64,000 nucleotides of DNA, taken from contig NW_003314345.1 in NCBI RefSeq assembly GCF_000143415.4, forward strand, positions 322,264-386,263. The letters run 5' to 3'. Position 1 is the first letter of the stretch. Every line of letters starts with the position of its first letter. The notes beneath the pieces are model-generated. The model worked only from the letters and a program-made list of their open reading frames with translations, did no database searches and was not told the DNA's origin. Positions 41,884 to 52,141 of this stretch are shown here, one piece after another. This DNA comes from Selaginella moellendorffii (Eukaryota > Streptophyta > Lycopodiopsida > Selaginellales > Selaginellaceae). A program made the translations under genes and the position numbers.

Positions 41884-42119
41884 AAAAATTTTGTCCCTCG
41901 AGCGATTGGATCTATATAAAACTCTCTCGAATCTGCTAATCTCGAGCCAAGTACCCACTATCGAAGTACCCACTGTGACCGTTTGCTCCGACCACGCTCC
42001 CTCCAACGAAGAGACCCCACACGGAACGGGAGAGCAGAGAAGAAAAGTAGAAAAAGGCAAAAAGAGAGAAGCGACATCACACCCCCATCTGCTGCATCGC
42101 TGATGCTTGCTTGCTAAGA

Positions 42120-42535
42120 GATGCGTACTTGGAGTACTTGCCGCTGCCAGATCTTCAGTGGGCGGTCTTGTCTATTTTCCCGCTAGCAATGAACCCTAAA
42201 TTTTGGATGACACCAGGAGATTATGATAGTTTAAAGCTATATAGGATAGGGAGAGTTCAAAAGAAGCTTACATTCTTTAGCTTCCTGATAATGGAATTTT
42301 GTTTACGATTGATGTGTTGTTTGACTGTAGAGTTTTTGAGGAGAGTGGAGCACGATCTAAAACTCAATGCAACGCTAGGTATGGTCCACGGACGTTTGAC
42401 ATAAGGAGATTTCATACCAGCTGTGTAGATCCACTGGGTGTCTGGAATTGTCGAAAGATTCACAGGCACGGGCAAAATGGAAAGAGTAAGTTCCACTTGA
42501 CCGTAAAACTGAGTTGCGTTTGACGGTCCCGAAAT
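42120..42535. pseudogene. Composite patch containing a NOL10 intron-exon fragment
   Basis: Positions about 42299-42352 match, in opposite orientation, the end of intron 1 and the start of exon 2 of the NOL10 gene (about 54745-54805). The shared sequence includes the TGACTGTAG acceptor and the TTTTTGAGGAGAGTGGAGC exon start. Beyond GATCTAAA the similarity fades. The 5' part contains a short frame, MNPKFWMTPGDYDSLKLYRI, that I do not recognise. Because intron sequence is included, this was a DNA-level duplication. Confidence 0.5.
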
Positions 42536-42587
42536 TCTATTTCCGCCTGTCACGCGGACGACCCGGGTTCGATCCCCGGCAACGGCG
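42536..42587 (+). pseudogene. tRNA-Asp (GTC) 3' half
   Basis: The anticodon loop CCTGTCACG, T arm CCGGG-TTCGATC-CCCGG and acceptor CAACGGC-G match plant tRNA-Asp. The 5' half, including the D arm and A box, is missing or unrecognisable, so it should not be a functional gene. Confidence 0.75.
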
Positions 42588-42667
42588 AATTTCTACCCTG
42601 GTACGTTTTTCTAAAATAACACACAAGTGGTGTGTTTTGGGTTCTTTGAATGATCCTTCATCACGTT

Positions 42668-44414
42668 TTACATTCTGAACATTGAGATGATCTCATCCAT
42701 GCTAAGGCTGTGCTTGTCACACCCTTTCTCGCCAAATGCAAATTCCACCATCTTCTTTTTCTTCTCCTGAATGGCCAGAATCTGCTCCTCCACGCTCTCC
42801 TTCACCATAAACTTGGTCACGTGGACCGGCCGGGTTTGAACGATGCGGTGCGCCCGGTCAATTGCTTGGTCTTCCGTCGTCGGGTTCCACCACATGTCGA
42901 TTAGCAGCACACACGAAGCTGCTACCAAGTTGAGACCACACCCAGCTGCTCTGAGCGATAATAGCAATACCATCACCTCTGGATCCCTGTTAAACCTGCT
43001 GATTTCAGCTTCTCGTTTTGTCATGTTCATGCTCCCGTCAATTCTGGTGAATTTGATCCCCCAGCTCCAGTTCGATCAGGTCAAGCATCGAAGTCCATTG
43101 CGAGAAGATAAGGGATTTCTCTCCCAGAGGGATCATCTTGAGAACACCCATGGCGGCTCTCAACTTTGCGGACTGGCCGATTTCCTGCACACCTCGCTCA
43201 AAATCGTGTTGCTTCTCCTGGGCCTCCAGCTGGAGCTTCTTCAAGTTCAATGCTTGTCTCATATGCTGCTGGTCCTCATCGTCATTATCTTCTCCCAGAT
43301 CATCACCTTGAAACAGATCTTCACTCTTGAGTAGTGCAGGATGGTCATACATTTGCCTGAGCCGCAGTAGCATGCTCAAGATCTTGAACCTATTCTTCTG
43401 CAGCGTCCCTTCATTACTGTACTCGTCAATCCTGTTGTTGTACTCGCGTCGAAGTGACTCAGAGATTTGTCGCTCTGGGCTTGAGAGCTCCACCTCCACC
43501 CGGCTGACCAGCCTCGGTGGCAAGCTCAACACAGGCTGGCCATCAATGAGCGAGGTCTTGCTTCGCCGCAGGACAATGCATTTTAGTGTCGCTGAGATGC
43601 CCGTCTTCTCAAACTGCTCGTAGTGGAGCTTGAAATCCGCATGAGACTTGTGTGGGCTGATCCGGAGAAAGCGGAAGAAAGCAAAGAGGTCCTTGATGTT
43701 GTTCTGCAAGGGCGTTCCCGAGAGACCCCATCTGTAGGTCGCAGAGAGATCCCTGCAAGAGAGCGAGACTTGGGTGTAGGCATTCCAGATGGATTGCGCC
43801 TCGTCCAGCACCACCCTATGCCACGCCACTGTGGCCAGCGGACCGAACGGGAGATGCCAGCTCTTCTCAAGTCTCTTCTTGAGCGGAGCAATCTGGCTGT
43901 AGTCAACACCACAGTAGTCCTTCGTGACCACGTTGGACTTGTATGGCACCTCCTTGGCCACGACCCCGTACGTGGTGATCACCACGTCGTATGATGCCAG
44001 CGTCTCGGGCGTTGCCTTACGCTTGTTCTGGTCGTGGTAGACAAGCGTGGAGAGCTGGGCCTGGGGCGCCACCTTGATCGCGATCTCACGCTCCCACTTC
44101 ATTGGGCAAAGAATGAGGCTGCCACCTTTGATCTTGTCAATGGTAGGGTCAATGCCATTGGTCCTTGGCCCAGCCTTGAGGAGAAGAGCGATGGTGGAGA
44201 CGGTCTTACCCAAACCCTTCCACGTCCGCAAGGATGCCTCCTTTTGTGACGCTAGACTCGCACGCTAGCATCCAGGGTGCTTCATCAGGTCAGCCCTCAT
44301 TGACCCAGCTTCCACGTCGCAGTCCGCCTTTGCTTCTATGTACATAGACGACTCCTGCATCATTCGTTTCTTCCTCCATATGTCCACAAATTCCTCCTTT
44401 CGCTTCTTCGCCAT
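42668..44414 (-). pseudogene. RAD5/RAD16-like SNF2 helicase pseudogene (intronless, frameshifted)
   Basis: The reading covers the SNF2 helicase core without introns. Motif I region is GGILADVEG then LGKTVST; then VITTYGVV, DExx motif VLDEAQSIWN, RWGLSGTPLQNN, LRRSK, RQMYDHPALL, LIFSQWTSMLD and the C-terminal SLRAAGCGLNLVAA, WWNPTTEDQAIDRAHRI. Two one-base shifts break it: one inside motif I near 44216, and one in a run of five Gs near 43062, between ELG and FTRIDGSMNM. The Q-motif region is also shortened. The N-terminal HIRAN part of RAD5-type enzymes is absent and no RING insert is seen. The intact relatives act in post-replication DNA repair. Confidence 0.85.
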
Positions 44415-44879
44415 TCTGTGCAAACGAAATGAAAATGGAAACCCGGTTTATAGATGTTCTTTCAATGCAAGAATATTCCGTCTCGCATACTCTAGAAATT
44501 GTGAGATCAGATACAAATGCTTGTAAGTGTGAACTGCGGCTACTGGTAGCCGGTGGTCAGCGAGTTTACGAGAGCTCTCTCTTCTTATTCCACGCTTTTC
44601 ATCGTCGTGACAAGCTATGTTTGTCACAAAGTTTTTGAAGTAAGCTTCTTTTGCAACTCGAAAAAACCTTACTGCTGGAAAACCGGCAAAGTATCTTGGC
44701 TGCGTTTGAGAGAGGAAGAGGCTGTTCTTACTTACGTGCAAGATCTGGCGATGCCAAGTTGTCCTCTCATACAGTTGCATGGTTATCAAGAACGAGACAA
44801 GGATAAGATTGACGGCTAGACCATTATCTTTTATTTATTCTATTTGAGGTTCTTAAAACTGTTTAGACGTCCTACATCT
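44415..44879. other. Intergenic between helicase pseudogene and GH5 copy 2
   Basis: About 460 bp without a supported gene. The right end is the 3' flank of the GH5 gene. Confidence 0.4.
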
Positions 44880-46834
44880 TCAGTTTATGGCTCCACGCTG
44901 AAGCTGTCCCGTTTGAACAGACCTCTCAAAATCCCAGTGGAGGTTTGATTGATCTTCATTTCTTATGCTCCAGAATGACCACCCGAATGAAGCCTCTTTG
45001 TACACCGTCAGCTGTGCAGTTGCGTACCTTGCGAAGTCTTCATTAGAAGCTCCTATAACGTTGATTTGGTTGCTCCATTCGCCTTGGAAAATATTACCAG
45101 TGAATTCTCTTCTTCCACAATAAAAGAATAAACTTCGGCAAGAACGTACCAACAAAAATGAGAGCGTTTCCTGCTTTTTCCAGGTTTGCAATGCTTGTTC
45201 TTCGCTCATTGTTGATATAATCGACATGCCACTGGACAGATTTGTCGTCGAAGGTTGGAGTGTAGGCGTTGTAGTAATGAACGTCAAGGACCACATTCGT
45301 CGAGCCATTCAGGGTGTTGACGAGCTCGATTGGATCGGCTCCAATTCTCTGGCCCATGATCACGTAAGCAGTGGAGCTGTATTTTCGAACTCTTTCATAG
45401 CCTTGCTTGTAGTAAGTTTCGAGAACGTCGAGGCTAACATCTTCCTTTCGAGCCTCGTTTAGGAGCTCGATGCCCAACAACGCTGGATGTCTCGAGTATC
45501 TGCTATGTTGCAATTTTTCGTCAGTTCCTCGAATTTCTGGAAATAATACCTGGAAGCAAGAAAGTCGATGACTTCGAGTGTTGTATCGATGTTTTCCTTT
45601 TTGCTCCACGTTGAAACTCCATCTCGATTAGCACTGTGCTCCCAGGGATTCTGTGATCCAGGTGCTGCATGAAGATCGATAATAACATTGATGTTGTTGC
45701 TCCTGTGACCATGAAGGATAAGAGAGAAAGTTATTACTGAAGAGCCAATTTTCACCCAGCCCATGTAAATGCGTTGTCTAGAGCTTGCAAAGATCCTCCA
45801 ACGAAAGGCTTCGGTGGGCTGGGATCGTACGCTATCCACCATCCAACGGGAATCCGGACAGTATTGATTCCATTGGCAGCAAGGAACTCAAAATCCTTCG
45901 CAGTGACAAAGTTGTTTCGATGATTCTTCAAAACGTTAATTGAAAGAAGGAACATTGTAATCAGCGTGGATATAACTTTGAAAATCATACGAACCGCAAA
46001 GACAACTTGGGCGGCGGAAGAAGTGCCGAAAGCATTGGCTAGTTGAAACTCTCCATGAAGAGGGGCTCGATTGCTCATCTCGAAAACGGCAGCGTTGTTA
46101 TCCCACCCGGGCTCGCCATTGTAATCGGCAGTGAGCTGGTTTTCATCTTTGGCCTGGAAATTTGGAACCACAAGGAACTCAACGAGGCCATGAATCATGA
46201 TCATATAAAAATGTTTGGAGAGATCTTACCTGCAAGTACATGCCACTGTAAGCTTTTATATGAACTAGCTTGGGGTTATTGGGATTGCGAAGAATCTCAA
46301 ATGTTTCCCATTCTCCCGGAGTGTCTTTGGTTGAATCCACGCCGCTCTGATTAGCCACCGAGACAAAGTTGTTGTTGAAGACACGGAGCTGGAATTTGGT
46401 GCTGCTTACTCGCCATAGCTACACCAGAATTTGCTTGAAAATTGGGAACAGAGATTCTTGTGCTCAATGTGAGGACTAAACCTTAAATGTCTCCCAGCCC
46501 GATGCCATTTGCCTGTCCACAACCATTTTCTGCCCTCCTCCATCCTCGGCGCAAACATATGTTCCTAGATTCACGGATTTGAGCGCTATTTGCGTTCCAT
46601 CCTGCAAAAGATCTTATCCATAGGCAATGATGATTGTTTTCTTTTGTGAACCTAACCTACCAGGAGATCCCTGTTTTCTAGAATGGCGTCGAACAGGGAC
46701 ATTTTCATCCATCCTTCAATCACTAGCCATCCCCCAAGGTTGACGGAGCGAATCTTGAGGGGCGAAGCTGCAAAACTCTGGATTACTGTCAGCAGGGAAA
46801 TTGTTAGAAACATGAGCAAAAAATCTGGCCGCAT
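44880..46834 (-). CDS. GH5 glucan 1,3-beta-glucosidase-like protein, copy 2 (intact)
   Basis: The eight-exon minus-strand gene has the same intron positions as the copy at 37998-39939. The signal peptide ends near [17 protein letters not shown], the fascin-like insert, [34 protein letters not shown] and the nucleophile Glu in GEWSNQ (across the last intron) are all present. The acid/base region reads LLNEAR rather than the usual NEP; the Glu is kept. I followed each exon junction and found no break. It is probably an extracellular or wall-bound exo-beta-glucanase-like enzyme. The two copies are inverted and about 5 kb apart. Confidence 0.9.
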
Positions 46835-46859
46835 TGTTGCAAGACTCTAAAAGTTAATG

Positions 46860-48030
46860 GGACACCTATAAAAATACCAAGAAGCACTGGGTGAAGCACT
46901 CTCAGCCATGGTTCTCAGCTATATTGCAGTAACAGTCAAAGCACTGAAAGGCACCTCATTTTTTAACCAATTACTTGAGGAGCGCATGGTATATCCAAAT
47001 CTTTTGGCCTACATTAACTTAGTTGACTTCAAGTCAACAAGGAAGTTAACGTTAGTTCAATGTATGCATGTTCATATGTCTAGTAGATGGAGAGCCTTTG
47101 ACCCCAGATGTTTGTTCACTTAGGGATTGGTCATGTCTTTGCACTGTGGGTAAATGAGGCATTTTGAATGAGTAAGCCTTTATCTGTGTATTTAACAAAA
47201 ATGTATTTATTATATCTTTTTAAAGTTTATTAGAAGAGGAAGAAGATAATAGTTTGTCTTTGTCAGGTCGTGAATCAAATGCTTCAAGTGTTAAGAGTGA
47301 AGGTAATCCCATATTCCCACTTAAATAGTGTTTGAATTTTTGCTGTAGGCATTTGGAAGTAGGATTTAATAGTCCTACGACATTTGGCACTTAGATGAAT
47401 TTCAAGATTTGGAGACTAAGACAATGGGCTTTCTAGCAAGTTATCTTCAAATTTCTCATTCTCAGTCCATAATTTACAAATATATGTGGCTCATCGATCC
47501 ACATTGGAGTAGTGTATACTACTATATTCCTCCATATGAGGTACTTAATCATGTCCAAACAAATATTGCTACCATGTCGGCACAACATAGAAAATTGTCA
47601 ATTCCTGCTCAAGTTGTGGAATTGCAGGATATCATTTCAGTAGTTGTTACTTTTGTGATGCTTTAGTCATACACTACCCAAGATAATTGCAAGATAAGCA
47701 TCATTCAACTATTGATATATGTAAATGCTTTATGCACTGAGAAACAGTGTCAGATGCTTGGGTTTGAAAACAAACTAATATAAGGAATTATCACAATCCA
47801 ATTGTAAACTTATACCATGTGATAAAATATTGTGTCTTATGCTATTTTTACACTTTGGGATGCAGATAGAAGCTTTATACAAAGGATAGTTTCAAATTCG
47901 TGGTGGTTTTCCATCTACAACCACACTTTATGGTGGCCAAGCTTTCCAAATGCAATTTGGGAATGACAAAGATCACATAAGATCGCCAACGGAACACTGA
48001 TGGCTGATCCTGAAAAGCTAGGTGCTCCTC
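46860..48030. other. AT-rich intergenic DNA, probable old repeats
   Basis: No supported gene. A few short frames (46908, 47409) are AT-rich and featureless. The position before a gypsy remnant suggests decayed transposon DNA. Confidence 0.4.
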
Positions 48031-48039
48031 CCTTAAGCA

Positions 48040-48795
48040 GCTTTTCTTAAGCAGTTAAGAGCTTTTCTTGGCTTTGCTAACTATTTGAGGAAGTTTGTGC
48101 AGCATTTTTGCGACAGCCCTCACCGACATTATATGCTGTCTACCTTTTCGTGGTAAGAGGCGGCCCAGAAAAGCATCCGTCTCGACTACAAATTCCTTGG
48201 AGAAGTCTGAAACGGAAAGCAGGCGCTCTTTAAAGGATGCCAGACGTGGGAGTCGGGGGCGTCTTGCTACAGAACAGTCGCTTCATAGCGTTCGAAAGTT
48301 GACGGCTCTCGATAGCAGAATCTCGGATGACCGCTTATGAGCAGGAGATGACAGCAGTGATCCACACAGTTTGCAAATGGCGCCACTACTTATCATTACG
48401 ACATTTCCATTTGCAAGTGGATCACCTCAGTCCGTGCTTCTTGATGGATCAACAACACCTCAATTAAAAACAACGACGACGAGTTAGCAGAACCTTCTGG
48501 TTTTGCAAACACGTCAGGAATGATATTGGAAGTACCTGCTTGTGTACGGCGTCCCAGAGTATCAGCATTGGCGGCAGCCGTCAGCGGGAGTGCAACAGCC
48601 GATTGTTTTGGATGGGGGACTTCTCTGCAGGAAAGGCTGCATCATACTCAGCAACTGACACACGTCAAGTGTTTCGAGAGTGTGGTCTCGTTGCTGGTCA
48701 CCCAGGAGGATCTTCCACATTAGCTGCCATCAAGTTACGTTTCTATTGGAAGGGGATGCAGAAGGAGGTGAAGCCGTCCTTGCTGCCGCCCTGAT
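48040..48795 (+). pseudogene. Decayed Ty3/gypsy pol (RT end, RNase H, integrase zinc domain)
   Basis: Fragments in shifting frames: LRAFLGFANYLRKFVQHF-like (48057-48110), VGVGGVLLQNSRFIAFES (48250-48300), a TYEQEM..VIHTVCKWRHYL-like RNase H stretch (48335-48395), and GHPGGSSTLAAIKLRFYWKGMQKEV (48690-48770) of the integrase HHCC region. Several frameshifts and stops are present. It belongs to a gypsy lineage different from the chromovirus at 1-19490. Confidence 0.75.
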
Positions 48796-49000
48796 CGAGC
48801 GCTAGCCTACGCCACCGCAGCCAAGCTCGAGTTCGTACGGCGTCTTCTGTGAAGAAAATCGCCCAACCAAGCACCACAACCGGCTACTTAACTGCTTCTT
48901 TGTTCCCGAAAGTTTAGTTCTTCGATCACATTACAAATCGCGATAGTTTGTTGCCTAGCTATAGACATCGAAACAACTCCGGAAAAACTCCTCTTGACTT

Positions 49001-50823
49001 TTAAGCTAGTCCGGCCTCCTTCAAAACCTTTTCGAAAGCTTCGTCGTCATCCCAGGCCACCTGCAAGAGAGAACACTTTAAACCCATCGAGGAAAGGAGA
49101 CAAAAAGTGTCGTAGAAATACCGGGGAAATGGTTTTGCCGAAGTGCTCCTCGATCAGAGTTAGCATCCTCGTGTCCTCCTGTGTGACAACCAGATTAAAT
49201 GCAGCTCCTGCAACCAAAGCTCTCACACGTGAGACGATGCTCTGGTTGAATGATTCTTTCTACCTTTCCTTCCAAATCTTCCACTTCGGCCGATGCGGTG
49301 TAGATAAGTTTCATAGTCCGGCTGCTTGGGATAATCCCGCGTGACTGGAAGATCGAAGTTAACGACCAAAGTGACCTGAAAAGCATCCGCAAGTCAGAGA
49401 CGGGTACGAAGAAAAACACCTCAAAAGAAAAGCATTGACAAGGACACCTGCGCGACATCGAACCCCCTTGAAAGAACGTCAGTTGAGATTAAGATCCTGG
49501 TTATTCCCTGTCGGAACTCGTCGATGATCTTGTCACGGAGGTCGGGACTATATCCTCCCTGGATAGAACTGCACTTATGACCGTCTGCTTCCAGCTTCTC
49601 GTGCAGCTCGGTCACACTACGTTGGCTCTTGGCGAAGATGATCGACTGTCCGAGCTTCTCGGCAATGGGGAAGATTCTATCCTTGAGAACCTCAAACTTG
49701 GCAGCTTCAGAGGGACAATCTACACGGTACTGCTTGATGACGTCCAGCGAGAGCTCGAGCTTTTCGACGAATACTCGGTTTGCTATCGGGATACTTTTGG
49801 ACACGAAATTCTTCACCTTTTCGCTGAAAGTTGCAGAGAACAGCAAGAGCTGCAAGGAAAAGTCTTATCTTCTTTCCTAGGCAGCTAGGAAGAATGAAAT
49901 CTCACCTGGCAACTCGGTGCTTGCTTGTTGATGCGTCGCAATAGCTTCATGGAAAAGTCGCGAAACCCATTCTGCAAGGACGTATGAGATTGAAACAATC
50001 ACAACAGCATTGAAGCCTACTTGGTCTAGCATATGATCAGCCTCATCAAACACCAACACTTTCAAGTGTTGCACGTCTAAGTTTCTCTCGTTGACGATAG
50101 CCCTCTCCAAAGACCCAGGAGTACCGAAGATAACTTGGTCGACTATATGTCCGCGGAGTGAGCCCCTGATACTTTCCGTAGGAGGTATGATACAGGTCGA
50201 TTTGATATCACTGAAGCGTGCCATTCTTTCGAGCACTGCTTGGTTCTGCGAGGAAAAGAAAAAACGAGGATCGATCGTTTACATATCACCGAGCACAACA
50301 AAGAACTACGAACCTGGAGTGCCAACTCTCGTGTTGGACAAACGCACAGAGCTTGCGGTTCGTGCAAAGAAGTGTTGACGCGACTTAGCATGCCGAGAAC
50401 AAAGCATGTAGTTTTCCCAGAGCCATTGTGCGCTTGAGCCACCAGATTGCGGTGCGGGGGATTCATGATCAGCGGCAGCGTCTCGGCCTGGATCTTGCTC
50501 GGCCTCTCAAACTTCATCTCGGAGTAGATCCCTCTCAGCAGCGGCTCGGAGATTTGAAGCTCCTCAAACGTCTTGGCCGAGGTATACAAGCTGTTGCCCT
50601 CGACGAGCTCCTGTTTCCCACACACCAGGATTTCACCCGCCGCTCATCTTCGACACCAATGACATACCTTGTCGATCTTCGTCTCCACTTCGTCGTTGAG
50701 CTTCTCGGATCGCGGCTTCACTGGCGCAGCTTTCGAATCGGCGCCACCAGAGATCGCCAGCGCTCCAAAATCCAAGTCTGCTTCATCCGCCCAATTCGTC
50801 TTTGGCGCGGGCGCGGGATTCAT
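49001..50823 (-). CDS. RH38: DEAD-box RNA helicase, DBP5/RH38 (LOS4) type
   Basis: The minus-strand, multi-exon gene starts [20 protein letters not shown] and ends KVLKEAGLA. Motifs in order: Q region ([13 protein letters not shown]), I AHNGSGKT, Ia CPTRELALQ, Ib [50 protein letters not shown] and [17 protein letters not shown]. The N-terminal linker and the [10 protein letters not shown] segment are typical of DBP5. The protein acts at the cytoplasmic face of the nuclear pore, remodelling exported mRNPs with Gle1. A CCCTAACTAGGGTTTT element lies just upstream of the ATG (50832-50847). Confidence 0.94.
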
Positions 50824-51239
50824 GATGCTGTAGCCCTAACTAGGGTTTTAAGAATGTTTAAAAATACTCTTGCGTTTAAAACAAAGCGGGATGTTATCGA
50901 TGGGAGCTAGTCTGGAACACGGGCTGCATGGCAATCATGGGACGAGAAATCTTACTCTCTCTTAAGATCCGGCACTTCAACCCGAGAAACCCGCCGGTGT
51001 TCTTCTAGAGGAGATCAAATCCAAAAGCGTGAGTGCTCTCTTTCCCCACAGGGGACGAGGAAATCGACTGGGCTGCACTGAGTGGCTCTTGGCTTCGATG
51101 ATATACTCCATATATTGTGTCTAGGATTCTGGCAAAGAATTAGAAGGAGAAAAGGAACATGCCTTCTTACAAAACAAAGGCTCTTCCACCGTGGTGGCAT
51201 TCATGGCATATGCCCTGAAGGGTTCGCCTTGCTGAGGCT

Positions 51240-51780
51240 AGAAACACGTTTCATGATGTTGTCCTAGAATGTTCTTGTGTCTCTGTGAAGGAATGACGCG
51301 AAACATGGTATCCATGGTGGAAAAACTATGCCCATTTTGGGCATTTGGAAGAGGCAAAGCACCTGTTTTATCGAATGCCACGTCAGATTGGATGTGGAAT
51401 GGAGACCTGGAAGACGCGAACAAGTTTTCTGATTCTATGCCACAGCAGAACGTAATCTCTTGAATAACCTATGAGATAGATGAAATGCATCTAGTATCCT
51501 GGAATGCTATGTTCTTTGCATATCCAAGCGTTCAAACCGCTCCAGATCAAGGGGACAAGATTCTTGCGCATGGCCTGTCCATCGGGCCATGGGTGTAAAC
51601 CGCGGAATATTTCCTGGGCACCAAAGACTGTCTTCACCAAGACAACCTGGAATTCTGTGCTACAGTTTCCGGCTTCTGGAGAGAGCACAATTATCTTGAA
51701 AAACTTATGGAGTACTCCTGGAGGGAGAGAGGAAGAACTTAATTAACAGGAGAACCAAGCAAGCTCCTTTCGACCTTCTC
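51240..51780 (+). pseudogene. Decayed PLS-type PPR gene
   Basis: Fragments of pentatricopeptide repeats appear in several frames on the plus strand: YAHFGHLEEAKHLFYRMP (51325-51380), LEDANKFSDSMPQQNVIS followed by a stop (51406-51462), IDEMHLVSWNAM (51476-51512), and a TTWNSVLQFPASGE-like piece near 51640-51680. The recurring MPxxNVxSWNxM endings are typical of PLS-class, organelle RNA-editing PPR proteins. Stops and shifts throughout exclude a functional gene. Surrounding DNA at 50824-51239 and 51781-52141 shows nothing firmer. Confidence 0.65.
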
Positions 51781-52141
51781 TTGACAAGGTGTTGGGCGCC
51801 TCCACCACTGACCAGAACTTGGAATCGGCTCCAAACTGCACAATATATACTGCTCTTGCCATCAGTGCACGTCATGGCCACCCATGAATCATCAAACTCC
51901 TCGTCACAGCGTGAAACAATGCCTCTCAGCAACTGTCAGTTGGAAACGATTTTTCATTATGCATTTGAAAGCCGGTCCTGATCCAGCTGACGGAAGGACA
52001 AGCCGTAATGAGTTTCCAGCCCCACTCTTTGGAATCAACCAGAAAAATTCGCTAGGAACCATCCCACAGGTTCTGTATCTCGTGATCCTCGTCGCGAAAC
52101 ACCACCAGCTCACCATGATCCAGCACTTCACGGCATTATAA

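Noticed and set aside
44415-44880. Short frames at 44448-44819 as a gene between pseudogene and GH5
   Set aside because: No motif, no support from neighbours, and overlapping frames on both strands.
47409-47666. 85-codon frame as a transposase fragment
   Set aside because: AT-rich composition and no recognisable domain; kept only as intergenic DNA.
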